Notes: generated by a model from the sequence alone, not told the origin. Shown: positions 1-11,016, counted from the stretch's first letter. The stretch is DNA of 64,000 bases from Forficula auricularia (GCA_024734495.1 JALMQS010000816.1:4997580-5061579); one strand, 5' to 3'. Program-made: numbers and translations.

Positions 1-2966
1 CGGGGGAGGGGTGCTTTCCTGGGAGATGAAAGCTGGCTTCACCCTGTCTGCGGAGACTTTTATCGTTTGACCTCGTCTGTCGACGTCGAAAGTTTTATCA
101 TCCCGCGATACGACTCTATAGGGGCCGGTGTAAGGTGGCTCGAGTGCGCCTCGGAGGACGTCTTGTCTGATGAAGACGTGCGTTGAGTCTCTGAGAGCTT
201 TGTGGATGAAGGTGCGGTCTTCACGGTGTTTCGTCCCTGGGACTGGACGGAGTCTGTTCATCCCCTCTCGTAGTTCCCGGATTAGGAGTTGATGTTCTGG
301 TTGTCCCGAGGGGTCTGAAACAAAAAATTCACCCGGGACCCTCAGGGGCTCGCCGTAGACGAGCTCTGCGCTTGAAGCTTGTAGGTCTTCTTTGAATGCT
401 GCCCTAATTCCCAAAAGTACGAGTGGCAGCGAGTCGGTCCACTTATTGCCGTGGCACATGAGAGAGGCCTTAAGTGTGCGATGGAAACGCTCAACGAGCC
501 CGTTGGACGCTGGATGGTAGGCGGTTGTTCTGGCTCGTCGAAATCCGCAGAAATCTCCGAGTTTTCGGAAAAGGTCTGACTCGAACTGGCGGCCTTGGTC
601 GGTGGTAATGGTTTCTGGGCAGCCAAATCGTGCAATCCATCCATTGAGGAGGGCTTTGGCAACGGTTTCCGCGGTGATGTCTTGTACAGGAAAGGCTTCG
701 GGCCATCTCGTAAAGCGGTCGACTGCGGTCACGAGGTAGCTGAAGCCTGCGGAAGATGGCAGGGGACCGACGATGTCTATGTGGACGTGCTGAAATCTGG
801 CTGCTGTCACTGGAAACTGTCCTACTGGCGTGACAGTGTGCCTGTTTACCTTGGCCGTCTGGCACTGGAGGCATGCGCGGGTCCATGTTCGGCAATCCTT
901 CTTTATTCCAGGCCAGACGAATCGATAGGAGACGAGCTTCGTTGACGCTTTGATTCCTGGGTGGCTAAGGCTATGTAGCGTGTCGAAGACCCCTCGGCGG
1001 AAGGGTTCGGTTACGAACGGCCGTGGGCGGCCGGCAGACGTATCGCAGATGACTTCGACGTCCAGCCCTGGCATGGCCTTCTTTTCTAGGCGGAGGGCTG
1101 TGGCTTGGTTCTGCAGCTGGCGAAGCTCCTCGTCTTGGAGCTGAGAGCGGGCCAGTTCTGCGAAGTCGATTGGCTGCGTGATGGCCTCGATGCGGGAAAG
1201 AGTGTCTGCGACGATGTTGTCCCGCCCGGAAATGTGGCGAATATCAGTCGAAAACTGACCGATGTAGTCCAGGTGGTTGAACTGGCGCGGGGAGCACTGA
1301 TCGGTTTTCAGCCTGAAGGCGAAGGTCAACGGCTTCTGATCGGTGAAGATAGTAAAATGTTTACCTTCTACCATGTGTCGAAAATGCTTGATTGATTCGT
1401 AGATGGCCAAGAGTTCGCGGTCGTAGGCGCTGTATTTTTGTTGTGTTGGGCTCATTTTCCTGGAAAAGAATGCCAAAGGTTGCCAGGCCCCCCTGGCCCG
1501 CTGGTGAAGTACAGCTCCTATGGCTGTCGCTGAAGCGTCTGTTGACACCGATAGGTTGGCAGACTGTTCCGGGTGAGACAGTAGCGTTGCCCTTCCGAGG
1601 TTCGCCTTACACTCGTTGAAGGATCGTAGCAGCTCATCTGTCCAAGTGACCGGTGTGCTGGGTTTCATCTTGGGGCCTGAGAGGAGGGCGTGTAAGGGGG
1701 CCTGGGTGTCGGCGGCGCCGGGCAGAAAACGTCTGTAAAAATTTATCATGCCCAGGAAGCGTCTTAATTCCCTAATCGTTTTAGGGGGCGTCCAAGCCTG
1801 CAAGGTGGCTATCCGATCTTCTAGTGGGCGCGAGCCTTCTGCGGAGATGCGATAGCCTAGAAAGGTTACCTCGGGCGCTTCGAGGACGCACTTCGTAGGG
1901 TTGACAACGATGCCATATTCCGTCAGTCGCTGGAAGAGTTGGCGCAGGTGTTTTCTGTGTTCTTCTGGTGAAGTTGAAAATATTAGGATGTCGTCGAGGT
2001 AAGCAAAGCAGAATTCCAGCCCGCGGAGTGCCTCGTCTATGAAGCGTTGGAACGTCTGGGCGGCGTTTCTGAGGCCGAAACTCATAAATGGAAATTCGTA
2101 AAGGCCGAAGGGAGTTGTCAGAGCCGTTTTCGGTATGTCCTCGCGCCTGACTGGAATCTGATGATAGGCCCGGACTAAGTCGATTGTTGAGAAGACGGTG
2201 CATCCCGCGAGGTAGTGGGCGTAATCGAGGATGTGCCGCACTGGATAACGGTCGGGAATCGTCCGCGAATTAAGGGAGCGGTAATCTCCACAGGGCCTCC
2301 AGCCCTCTTTCTTCGGCACCATATGTAGGGGCGATGACCAGGGGCTATCAGAGGGCCGTGCAGTGCCGGCTCGAATCATCTCTTCAAACTCTTTTTTGGC
2401 TATCTTGAGGCGGTCGGGGGCCAGACGGCGGGGGCGGGCGTTTACTGGTTGCCCGGGCGTTGTTCGGATGTAGTGCTTTGTCCCGTGGCTCACCTGGCGG
2501 GGGGAGCCGGCTGGGCGCACGACGTCGGGGAATTCGCGGAATACGTCGTGTCCGGTGGGGTCTTCGAGAATCATCTTCACGCTCGGCGTCTGCGCGTCAG
2601 TTGGTTCGCATTTGGCTGAGAGTGCGGCCTTGTTGTCGATAATACGGCCGTGGCGGGGGTCTACTAAGAGGCCGTAGAATCCGAGAAAATCAATCCCGAT
2701 GATGGCGCTCTCCACGTCGGCGATTACGAAGCGCCACTTGAGGATGCGCTCTAAGCCTATGTCGAGGGCCAGCGAGATCCATCCATAAGTGTGGATGGTT
2801 GTGCCGTTGGCCGCGATCAGGTCGTAGTCCACGCGTTTTCTTCGTCCTGGCAGCGCTTTCCGTGGATAAACGCATAGGTCGGAACCGGTGTCGACGAGAA
2901 ATCGCACCTTGCTGTTTTTCTCGGTAATGTAGAGGCGGCTTCCTGATGATTTGCAGTCAGTCGCCG
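1..2966 (-). CDS. pol: Pol polyprotein of a Ty3/Gypsy (CsRn1-like) LTR retrotransposon, open to window edge
   Basis: The minus strand reads as one open frame, with no stop seen, from the gag overlap to base 1, so the C-terminus lies outside the window. Domains in order are an aspartic protease (FLVDTGSD near 2893), reverse transcriptase (YLDDILIF near 1990-2005), RNase H (STDAS near 1535, YDREL near 1410), the integrase HHCC zinc finger (H-x4-H, then CLQC, about 860-1000) and the integrase core DDE (VDRFTRW near 715, TTDQG near 605, NGLVERF near 500). These enzymes mature the proteins, copy the RNA to DNA and integrate it. The frame is -1 relative to gag, as in many Gypsy elements. GC content is far above the surroundings. 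An intact pol suggests recent or possible activity. The CsRn1-like assignment is inferred from the gag finger and the tRNA-Trp-like primer site. No envelope gene is visible. Confidence 0.93.
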
Positions 2967-2969
2967 CTG

Positions 2970-3728
2970 CTACTGACCGCCTTTGTAGTTTCCCTGTGCC
3001 TTGAATGCACAGGGCTGTCTGCAATTGCGAGCGTTTTTGCCAAACTCGCGGTGGAACCAGCACACCTCAGGGTTGATATCTCTGCTGCGACGGTCGTCGG
3101 TTTTCCAGGTCCGCTGCTGGGCTGGCGTGCTTTTGTTTAAGTTATTTGAATTAATGGCGGCAACTTGCTGGGACAACTCCTCGATCTGCCGCTCGAGGGC
3201 GCTGCTGGTTGGCGTTGGTTGTTCGATGGCGTGTGCTGAGACTTCCGGAACGGCCTCAGCGATGGAGTCTGCTATTTCTGCTGTCTCCTTCCAGTTTAAG
3301 TCTGGGCGCGTTAATAACGCTGTCCGTATGGCCCTAGGCAATTGGCTAGACCAGAGACTCTTTAAAAGATCCTCCGGCCACGTGTCGGGGGCCAAGGCGA
3401 GCATGTGCTCGCGGAACTCGGAAGGTTTCCTGTCGCCGATCTCCTCTCCCGCCATTAGGCGGCGTCGTCTTTCTTCATTAGAAGGTGTTAATTTCTTTAG
3501 GAGCTCGTTTTTTAGTTCCTGGTACTGGTTGGTGGTCGGCGGATTCGATATGATTTCACATACCTTGATTGCCTGTTGTTGGTCCAGGCTGGCGACTACG
3601 TGATGGAACTTCGTTTCTTCTGTGGTCACTTTGGCGAGATTGAACTGGGCCTCCACATGTTTGAACCAAAGGTCAGGTCGTTCGGTCCAAAGTGCTGGTA
3701 ATTTCGCTCCTATTCGGTTCACTTCCAT
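2970..3728 (-). CDS. gag: Gag protein of the same Gypsy element
   Basis: This 252-aa capsid-type protein packages the element RNA in virus-like particles. The start chosen is the ATG reading MEVNRIG at 3728. A longer frame exists, but its first Met lies inside the LTR. The body matches arthropod Gypsy gag: an N-terminal [23 protein letters not shown] segment, a central helical region, and near the C-terminus a zinc finger of C-x2-H-x9-C-x3-C pattern (CWFHREFG then CRQPC). That CHCC-like finger with the FGKNA spacer is characteristic of the CsRn1 clade. The stop at 2970-2972 falls inside the overlap with pol, whose frame is -1 and remains open upstream through the finger region, so pol is probably made by programmed frameshifting. 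The frame is intact. Confidence 0.88.
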   Translation of the reverse strand: MEVNRIGAKLPALWTERPDLWFKHVEAQFNLAKVTTEETKFHHVVASLDQQQAIKVCEIISNPPTTNQYQELKNELLKKLTPSNEERRRRLMAGEEIGDRKPSEFREHMLALAPDTWPEDLLKSLWSSQLPRAIRTALLTRPDLNWKETAEIADSIAEAVPEVSAHAIEQPTPTSSALERQIEELSQQVAAINSNNLNKSTPAQQRTWKTDDRRSRDINPEVCWFHREFGKNARNCRQPCAFKAQGNYKGGQ

Positions 3729-3750
3729 GATGTGGATTTTTTTTCTTTTG

Positions 3751-3763
3751 TCGTGGGTCACCA
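3751..3763 (-). promoter_or_regulatory. Primer binding site (tRNA-Trp-like)
   Basis: On the minus strand TGGTGACCCACGA lies directly after the LTR and 23 bases before the gag start. It begins with the TGG expected of a site pairing to a tRNA 3' CCA end. The sequence resembles the tRNA-Trp primer reported for CsRn1-clade elements, with one or two mismatches. The primer identity is from memory of the family. Confidence 0.7.
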
Positions 3764-3975
3764 ATATAGAGGAGGGTTGCGGTAGGAATAACACTCTGAT
3801 ATATTATATAAATACTTGTTTATTGACTAGAAATAATACAGCAAAGGGTTGGAGTTGTTTGGATGTTCGCTCGTTCGTGTCGCGTTGCAGACTGCTCGTC
3901 TGTCCGCCCAGGCTTGTGTCCCGGTGGAGACATCTGGTGGCGTTAGTGTATGGGTGGCAAGTGCTGCCCACTACA
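3764..3975 (-). repeat. 5' LTR of the Gypsy element
   Basis: About 212 bp, bounded on the minus strand by a TGTAGTGGG start at 3975 and the primer binding site at 3763. It contains a TATA-like stretch (3801-3812) and an AATAAA signal on the minus strand at 3819-3824, as expected for an LTR that drives and terminates transcription. The partner LTR is left of the window, so this is an inference from position and motifs. The element has inserted into a LINE reverse transcriptase frame, which is cut off exactly at this border. Confidence 0.7.
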
Positions 3976-4318
3976 TGTATTTAGTTTTTTTTGTATTTAG
4001 GCTCAGTCTATTATAATTTAGCCAATCATATACTTTCACCAATTCATCATTTAGCTTCTCTACTACCTCATTAGATTCCTTGCCCGAAACAGTTATCAGT
4101 GTATCATCGGCAAACAGGTAAATGTCACTATGTTTAATTACTTTCACAATATCATCCATGTATAATAGAAACAGCACTGGACCCAGGACACTGCCTTGAG
4201 GAACCCCATATTTAACTTCCCTTTTTTCAGAATTATATAACCCATATCTAACCCGTTGCCATCTGTCCCTTAGATAATCCTGAAACCAGTCCAAGACGAT
4301 TCCCTTGAATATTAACAA
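3976..4318 (-). pseudogene. Non-LTR retrotransposon reverse transcriptase fragment (jockey/CR1-like), interrupted by the LTR element
   Basis: About 115 codons are open on the minus strand and carry reverse transcriptase signatures: WFQDYLRDRWQRV, then GVPQGSVLGPVLF, YMDDIV and LFADDTLI (the catalytic FADD block), then NYNRLSLNTKKTKY. The frame stops at 3976 where the Gypsy LTR begins, so the missing C-terminus should continue on the far side of that element. On the upstream side it is joined abruptly to the 3' end of another LINE copy. It is a dead remnant. Confidence 0.85.
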
Positions 4319-4319
4319 A

Positions 4320-4717
4320 CATCAATACAAATTAACTACAACTATTTAACAAATAATAAACTAGTACAAAAAAAAAAGAAAAAAAAATAGAAATGTATGC
4401 TCATTAACAAATAACATGACCATAGATTTTCATCAAAAGACAAAATGTAATTTAAAAAAACCGATACCAGGAGAAAGCGACGCATTTGCCATAAGTTGTT
4501 AAGGAAACCTGGTCAAAACCTTTACAAGGATGCTATGACCTCTCTCTACCTCAACTAATCTCCCCTTGTGAAAACTAAAATTTGTTTGTACAACTCTAGG
4601 ACTTTAGGACTTGACAAAATTTATAATTGATTTAATCATAGGGGGCAGAGGACTATAACCCCAAGAAGTAATAAATAGACTGTTCCATAAATCAATGCCA
4701 GATCCTACAAATGAAGT
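4320..4717 (-). mobile_element. 3' end of a LINE (family B): last codons of ORF2 plus 3' UTR
   Basis: Read on the minus strand this matches the 3' parts at 22857-23267 and 24180-24660. It begins with codons for SFVGSGIDLWNSL and PPMIKSIINFVKS, then a stop, then about 300 bp of shared 3' UTR. The 3' terminal part present in the 24.8 kb copy (ending TAATAAAG then T/A-rich) is missing here, and the copy runs straight into the unrelated reverse transcriptase fragment. It is a severely 5'-truncated, non-functional LINE copy. Confidence 0.75.
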
Positions 4718-4719
4718 CT

Positions 4720-4830
4720 ATAGTCTAACACAATAAATAGTCTATTACAATTAATTCCTGTGAATCAATTGTAATAGAATGATGAAGAGGACAAAGATCT
4801 CGAAGCTATAGTCTCGTTATAAATAAACGA
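4720..4830 (+). repeat. Palindrome-family fragment with a degenerate hammerhead-like motif
   Basis: The sequence around 4740-4830 (spaced copies of CTATAGTC, TGATGAAGAGG, and TCTCGTTATA) closely resembles the centre of the palindromic element at 13028-13265. Only a half copy remains. The core reads ATGATGA, a short stem, then CGAAGC, so it departs from a functional hammerhead core. Confidence 0.45.
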
Positions 4831-5066
4831 GCTGCTTCAGGCGTGCCTTCGGCACGCCCTCTACAGCTCAACCCTCCGGACAGGTGGCCCTGGCGGGCAG
4901 CGTCTCTGCTTGTGATTATTAGGTCTCCAAAATTCATTTAAATAAAAAGCTCCATCCCCAAAAGTATGTTTTCTATGTCCAGTGGTTCTGGCTGTTTTGT
5001 TGATGAGTGAGTGAGTGAGTCAGTGTATATCGGGCAAAGAATTTTATATATATATATAGATAGATA
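4828..5066 (+). repeat. Small dispersed element with GC-rich hairpin head and TATATAGAT tail (RTE-like end)
   Basis: It starts with a GC-rich head containing a perfect 7-bp stem with a 3-base loop (GCGTGCC TTC GGCACGC) and ends in TATATATATAGATAGATA after the sequence TATGTCCAGTGGTTCTGG and a GAGT repeat. A similar head is at 58505-58580, and a related head and TATATAGAT tail flank 34062-34940. The tail style is typical of RTE-type LINEs and SINEs that use their machinery. That link is inference, since no coding sequence remains. Confidence 0.45.
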
Positions 5067-5079
5067 AGGAAATTATTTT

Positions 5080-6060
5080 TTCTTTAAAATATAGAAAATA
5101 TAATTTCAAATAAATTTATGTAATTTGAATAAAAATGATACAAAAGTTTACTCACAGTTTTTAAAACAATAACTGTAGTAGATTTGTTCCAGATCAAACA
5201 GTGTTTAGAATTGTAATATTTTGCCCCCTCTTTCGCCCCCACGCACTCATTTTGGCTATTGATTTTTACAGCATACATTTTATATAGTCTTAAAAACTAA
5301 CATTACAAAATTTGATCTATATCGGAGAGAGTATTAATTTTTTGCCCCCACTCACATTTTGGGCGGTTGAAATTATTTTTTTAGATATTTGCAAATAAAT
5401 AATCCACAGTTTTCTAAAGAGTAAATGTACTAAAAAGCTAAAAATTTCTATAATTTGCCGCCTCTCCCCCTTCGCCCTCATACAGTCAATTTTGATAGTT
5501 GATTTTTACAGGAATAGTTTCTTAAAGTAATAAAGAATAACTCTACAAAATTTGATCAAGATAGGAGAGAGTTTTAATTTTTACCTCCACTCACATTTTG
5601 GATAGTTGAGAGTCGAATTTCAAAAAATCCTGAAATTACTTCTTAGATATTTGTATTTAGAATTTTATTAAGTAAAAATCAAGTAGATATCTTATCGTTC
5701 TTAATTGATAATGCATAATTAGTGTTAACACATTGCAACGATATTATGCTCTTTTTGACCCCTTTAGGGGTCGAATTTCAAAAAATCCTGAAATTATTTT
5801 TAGATATTTTAATTTAGTATTTTTATAAGTAAAAATCAAGTAGATATTTTATCGTCCTTAAGGGATATCGCATAATCATTGAAAACACACTTTGCCCCCT
5901 TTGACCCCCTTAGGGATCGGATTTCGAAAAATCCTTTCTTAGTGAGCCCCTATCTCATAGATGTAATATCCTCTCCAAATTTCATGTTTCTATGTCCAGT
6001 GATTCTGGCTGTTTTGATGATGAGTGAGTGTATCGGGCAAAGAATTTTATATATATAATT
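5080..6060 (+). repeat. Degenerate repeated block with RTE-like 3' tail
   Basis: Several imperfect copies of a motif group follow each other: TTTGCCCCC, ACTCACATTTTGG, GGTCGAATTTCAAAAAATCC and TAAAAATCAAGTAGATAT. The block ends with TATGTCCAGTGATTCTGGC, GAGTGAGTG, TATCGGGCAAAGAATTTTAT and TATATATAA, the same ending as the element at 4828-5066. It looks like the 3' UTR of an RTE-like retrotransposon with internal duplications. No open frame of significance is present. Confidence 0.45.
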
Positions 6061-6440
6061 GAAAAGTTTTTGTTTTGCCGATAGTAGCAGAGTTGTTGAT
6101 TCACAAAGAGAAACAAAGAGGTTGTCCTCTGCTTGATGCAAATAAACATACACACATAAATATCGAGATGATATATCTGTATATATATTATTTATTTGTT
6201 TGAGCCTATAGTTTCGAAGACTTGGTCTTCATCATCAGACTTTTTTTTTAATTATAAATGTTTTTGATGGAGTCAATATTGTATGGATATTGAAAATTTG
6301 GTTTTCCTTCTTCACTGGTGGTCAGCTTAGAACTAAAGAACTATTTAGTTCTATTTAGTTCTTTGTTTATATATATAGATTAAAAATTTATTATTCCAGC
6401 AGAAGACACACTCTTTTATTGTCTCCTTCAATTTATAAAA
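6060..6440. repeat. Fragments of the GCCGA..AGCAGA palindrome family
   Basis: Motifs shared with 12995-13265, 27365-27415 and 28725-28850 occur here: TTTTGCCGATAGTAGCAGA, CCAGCAGAAGACACACTC and TTTTATTGTCTCCTTCAAT. Reverse-strand 6201-6243 carries CTGATGA, a 6-bp hairpin (GAAGAC/GTCTTC) and GAAAC, which resembles a hammerhead ribozyme core. Microsatellite-like TATATA stretches separate the parts. Confidence 0.4.
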
Positions 6441-6885
6441 ATTCTGCTACTCTCGGCAAAAAGAAATTTTCAATATAGTTATAACTAATATTACTCGAGA
6501 TTATTTCCTTCATTAATAATTATTTTATGTGGAGTCATTTTTTTCGATATTAAAATAAGTTTAAACTTCTTTTTGAATTCCTATTTATTTCAATGAATAG
6601 TTGAAATTAGAGCGCTCGTGGTTAAAATCTTTGTGAGTGAAAGAACGAGCAATGACGTCACCAAACCTCAACTTGTGACATCACATGACCAACCAGACTG
6701 CTTAAAATATATATATAAATCGGAATGACTGTGAGGGCCCTATTAGCACTCTGAGCGCGATTAGTCTAATGCCAACAACCTAGCTATTTAACGAAAATTA
6801 GTGTATAAGCAATCCCCCCGAAGCACACTGATAAATAAATAATGGACGCAAATTACATTGCGAAACATTAATACCTATTCATAAT
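6441..6885. other. AT-rich stretch, no gene seen
   Basis: No coding frame or recognisable repeat was found. A slightly richer part at 6600-6800 was examined on both strands without a match to any family I know. Confidence 0.4.
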
Positions 6886-7907
6886 TAGGGTTCGGATCGA
6901 TATGCACTAAAAAACAGCAAAATGTGCATTTAAAAAGGCCGAAATATGCACTAAAAGTATGAATTTTAAAAGAAAATATACGCTTAAAATATGCATTATA
7001 AACTCATATCTAGTGTTGATAGCTTTAAATCGACTCTAGGAACGGGTAAAAGAAGAAATAGTCAATAAATTTATTTAAAAATTTATTGCAGTGTATAATC
7101 AAACACATTTCTAAGTTTCTCATCCAAAGACGTGGAAATTTCAGAAATCATTGGTTGCCGATGCATCATTGATTGACGCTCATGCTTGTGCCTAATTTTT
7201 CAGGTGCATAGCCGTTTTTTGTGGTGATCTAGTTGAAATTTTTTATTACATTTAACCTGAAAAGCAAATTAAACTCAGGAAAAGTAAAAAAAAAATAACT
7301 ACACTATTTATGGTTAAAATCACAGAAATATTTGATAATACCTCTTTTTCGCATATTTGCCAAAATATTATTTTACCATCAGTCGTGAATGATGGAATAA
7401 ATTTAAAGAAATTCGGATTTTGTATATTTTTTTTAGCATAATAGAACAACTGCGTGATTTATTTCTTTTTAAAAATTTAAGAAAATTTTAAGAAACAACT
7501 GGAAATTATTTTTTATAAAATTAATGTTTTCAAAGTTTATTTTTAAAAGAAATTTAATATTTTTTATTTTTTTAGAATATTTTAATTATTTCCTTAAATT
7601 TTCTCGATTTGTTTGATAGTGAGAGGAAGTGGCGGTGCAGGGTCAAAAAAACCTGAAACCTGTGGCCTCTAAAATTTTCTTCAATTATTTTTCTTATATG
7701 CCAACAAACGAGGGACAAAAATCACACAAATATTCAAAATATAGTTTAAATCGCTAAATATTCAAAACATGCACTTAAACTCCAAAATATGGATTTACAT
7801 GCAAAATAAGATTTCTCTGGGTGAGTCCTGATACCCTAAAATCGACCAGATAGAAAAGATAGCAATCAAGGAAAAAAACATGCATTATATGAAAAATCCG
7901 AACCCTA
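6886..7907. mobile_element. hAT-like non-autonomous DNA transposon with AGGGTTCGGAT ends
   Basis: The two ends are inverted: TAGGGTTCGGAT at 6886 and ATCCGAACCCTA-like sequence ending at 7907. Each is followed by ATATGCA-rich sub-terminal sequence, with many TGCA and ATATGCA repeats inside both borders. Flanks give an imperfect 7-8 bp duplication (CATAAT versus CATTAT). Such ends and sub-terminal repeats are usual in hAT elements. The interior of about 1 kb is AT-rich with no transposase frame. The region at 57050-58036 has the same ATATGCA style. Confidence 0.5.
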
Positions 7908-8892
7908 GTCATTATTATAATGTATTTCAACAACAAGTCTTTCGTGATCTAACAAAATTTTAATAAATAAATATCTAAAAATAGGTCTATATAAATATAT
8001 ATATTGTCTGACAGATTTAATAAAAATTTATGTTGAGGAAGTTTATTTGGTATTCCCTCGTCTCGTCACCTGATTTTTTTCCACTGATTTATTATACTAG
8101 CTTTTTGCTTGGACCAATATATCCTGTGTCGTGTAAACATTGACGGAAATGGTCACGTCACATATTCCCAATGGCTATTAAGGTTAAGTGCGCTATTTGA
8201 TGTATGCAGTAGCTGTCGACCGGAAACCATCTTGAACTTGATTAGAAATACATTCCCATGAGATTTTGATTTAAATGAATTTATAAATGAAAATTGGAAA
8301 AAGAGAAATAAAGTATTATTATTCTTTTGGCATCGATTGAAATCTATACTGTTGCCAAAGATTTTTCTAAATAAATAAATTTAATACATACAGAATATAT
8401 CATTCTACGATATTATAAATATTCAATTAATTTATAAATTTCAACACACAACCACTATTTATAACAATTCTAAATACATCTTTTTGAACAACTTTATATA
8501 GTGACAGCACAATATTGTACTCTCTAGGTGCCGATGAAAGGCTATTAAGCCAGAAACAAATCATTGTAATTGTACACCATCGCATACACACATTGTTTGT
8601 TTCTGTTGGTTCTTCCACTCATCAAACTACATCTTATTACTGGACACCAAGTAACAATCTTTTCCGAAACATCTCAAATAAAAAACACCATCCATTACAT
8701 AAAATTCTTACGGAAACACTGGCGTCGGATACTATGGCTTCATCAAGTCTCCAACACATTCTTATTAATTTAAAGTTAATTTCATATTATTTGCACACGT
8801 GTGGGTCTATTCTGAAACGCTAAGAAGGCGGTCCAGCGATTTAACTAATCAAATTTACATTTAATTCTATAATAGATCCCACCACTTGTGGT
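7908..8892. other. AT-rich region without a recognised gene
   Basis: Only short frames occur. A frame of about 100 codons at 8515-8823 on the plus strand has no recognisable domain and no similarity I know. It lies in a slightly less AT-rich patch and could be chance. No repeat identified elsewhere in the window was found in this stretch. Confidence 0.35.
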
Positions 8893-9060
8893 CAGTGGCG
8901 GATCATAGGGTAAGCGGAATGAGCGGCTGGGGGGTCCCATTGCTTGTAAGGGGCTTCAAAAAAGGTCGATTGTGTTCAAGTGTTTTCAGATGTGTTAATT
9001 GATTTTGAGGGCCCCGTTATTTTTCCGCTTAGAGCCCCCACTTGACTTGATCCGCCACTA
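8893..9060. mobile_element. 168-bp MITE with CAGTGGCGGATCA terminal inverted repeats
   Basis: The left end CAGTGGCGGATCA and right end TGATCCGCCACTA are a 13-bp inverted repeat with one mismatch at the outermost base. The CAGTGGCGG terminus is shared by many insect hAT-derived MITEs, and a related end CAGTGGCG occurs at 50039 and 55532. No convincing 8-bp target duplication is visible. It encodes nothing and would have depended on a transposase in trans. Confidence 0.7.
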
Positions 9061-9129
9061 ATAATAAATTTAAATTTAAAATAAATTGTTCATTTATGCC
9101 TATATTATAATATTGATTTAACACCTAAA

Positions 9130-9320
9130 TAAAATCATTCCATAAATGATGTTTTCTTTATTTTTGAACCAGAAGTTGTCAAGCTAGAAAGCCCAAAATC
9201 TAATTAGCTTCCTGTATTGGAAATACAAATATTTTAGCACAAAAACGAACTTTCTTCGACTTTTCGTTCTTAAATTATCGTGGGTATCTGAATCCAGACA
9301 GACAGACAAAATAATTTTTC
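9130..9320 (-). repeat. Dispersed repeat (copies at 20040-20290 and 24870-25060)
   Basis: On the minus strand this shares the order of motifs AACTCGAGAA-like, CGAAAAGTCGAA, CTAAAATATTTGTATTTCCAAT and GATTTTGGGC with the two plus-strand copies. Similarity is moderate (roughly 70-80 percent by eye). The family is not recognised and no coding potential is seen. Confidence 0.4.
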
Positions 9321-9524
9321 TCATTTTTCAATACAGTGAGCAAAAAAGAAAGAAAAAATGAAAATTTCCCTTGAATCCCCAATTTTGATTGAGAATTTTT
9401 TTTATTAGTAAATCGTAAAGAAATTTATTATATTTTAAAGCAAAACTTTTTTCATTGTCAGTGTCATTTTATTTTTTTCGACTCCAAAATTTAGTTACGT
9501 GAATCAAAATGGGGTGGTCGCGAC

Positions 9525-9720
9525 CATAGGCGTAGTTAGAGAGTTTTCCTAAGGACGGCAGCTAATTAGCCACCACAAGGTTTCAATTTCGGTAATCCGA
9601 TTAGACATCAACTAACTTTTTAGTAACGACATAATTTAATGAGAAATGCATAAGTGATGCTTCGTAATTATGGAGTTTCGATTTTTCTAGAGGGGAACAA
9701 TGAGTTTTGTATTGAGTATT
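9525..9720 (+). repeat. Dispersed repeat (second copy split at 56300-56335 and 58118-58290)
   Basis: The sequence from GTAGTTAGAGAGTTTTCC through AGCCACCACAAGGTTTC to ATGGAGTTTCGA recurs near the right end of the window, where a 1.8 kb insertion splits it. The present copy is uninterrupted and so shows the pre-insertion arrangement. No coding potential. Confidence 0.55.
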
Positions 9721-9734
9721 TATCTCAATTTCCA

Positions 9735-10337
9735 CTTAAATTTCACCATTACTGCCTAACACTTTGAGGTAAACCAATTGATATAAGAACTTTTATTATC
9801 ATCAAAAAAGTTAATATGAGAGAAATGTCTAAAATCAATAGTTAACTAGTTATGTAAATGAAAATATTTTTTAATATAAAAATTCAAGCCCAATGATTTA
9901 GCCAAGAATTTTTTGATTCATAAAATTTCGAATTTGGTTAATGATTCGGATTTTAATAAAAAAATTTATCTTAATACTTGGGATACCCTTTATCCAGTAA
10001 AACGGCTTTTATTTTTGAAAAATAATGTTTAATTTTCTCAGAAAAAAATATTTAATTTTGAAATTTTACTCATCTCTAGCTACTTAGATAAATAGTCATC
10101 GGAGATAATTATAGATAATGAACTTTCTTTTAGAAAATCAAAATATCAAAATGTTTCTTCATTAGAGTTTTTTAATATGTACAATATCTAAGGCGCTAGA
10201 GGTGTATTTATCTAACTTTCCACATAAATTTCACCATTACTGCCTAACCCTTTGAGGTACACAAATTTATATAATGACCTTTAATAAAGAAGAAATTAAT
10301 TCCAACAGAAAAGTTAATATCGCTGAAATGTCTAAAA
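9735..10337 (+). repeat. Direct duplication, about 470 bp apart, next to the long inverted repeat
   Basis: The segment at 9735-9835 (AAATTTCACCATTACTGCC, then CTTTGAGGTA, AAAAGTTAATAT, GAAATGTCTAAAA) recurs at 10210-10335 with moderate divergence. The second copy ends exactly where the left arm of the 10.3-16.8 kb inverted repeat begins. The intervening DNA is AT-rich and non-coding. Confidence 0.5.
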
Positions 10338-11016
10338 AATATATACTAAAGGAACCTTAATCTATTAAATATCATTCATGAGCTTGAGAAATTGATAAAA
10401 AATAATTTGATATGATGATAGATAGTATTTTAGGAGAAATATGTAATAATTAAGATTAAGATCTGATTTATTTTGGTTGAAATCGAAGCAAAATTTAAGG
10501 AATGGGGAGGTTAAAAAATTAAAATTATAAGATTTTTGAACAAAGATAAAAGTAAATAAATATTATATGCAATATTCAATTACTATGAGTTTTTTATTCT
10601 TTATTTTTATTTTTATTAAAGATGTTTCACTTTGCACCATCATCACAATCTCTACTAATTATAGATTTTTAAACTAAAAAACAAAGAAAATTGAATTTTA
10701 CTATAAAATGAACCTATAATAAAAAAGAGAGTTACTATTTTTTAACCGACTTCAAAAAAGGAGGAGGATATAATTAATTAATGTATATAGCATTGAAGCA
10801 TATTCAGCTTAGCTTTATTGGTTTTAAACGATAGAAAGACTATATATTCGAATAGAATTCTAAACTAGCTTATTGAATATTTTCGAATATTGTATGTATG
10901 TTGATGGGGGGGGGGGGGGGGTTCATGAATATATTTATGAGAAATTTTACAAATAACCTTTAATAAATACAATTTTTGGTTCAATACTTTCGCCCTAAAG
11001 TTATGCAACCAATAAG
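10338..11016 (+). repeat. Left arm of a 6.4 kb long-inverted-repeat structure
   Basis: About 680 bp that recur, inverted, at 15846-16773 with roughly 95 percent identity by eye. Shared landmarks from outside in are TATATACTAAAGGAACCTTAA, TCATTCATGAGCTTGA, TTTTAACCGACTTCAAAAAA followed by GGAGGAGG (near 10742), a G16 run (10906-10921) and GTTATGCAACCAA. The CCGACTTC motif equals the terminus of the four dispersed elements at 20.3, 32.5, 40.1 and 46.9 kb. There is no coding potential in the arm. It could be an arm of a foldback transposon or one half of a recent inverted segmental duplication. Confidence 0.85.

Noticed and set aside
491..895. 134-residue minus-strand frame
   Set aside because: It is out of frame with the integrase core of pol, which covers the same bases with conserved residues.
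3729..3794. Longer gag start inside the LTR
   Set aside because: The frame is open, but its first Met lies in the LTR and would precede the primer binding site. The ATG at 3728 is the natural start.
4836..4856. Helitron 3' hairpin
   Set aside because: The GCGTGCC-TTC-GGCACGC hairpin is not followed by the CTRRT end of Helitrons and lies at the head of the repeat.
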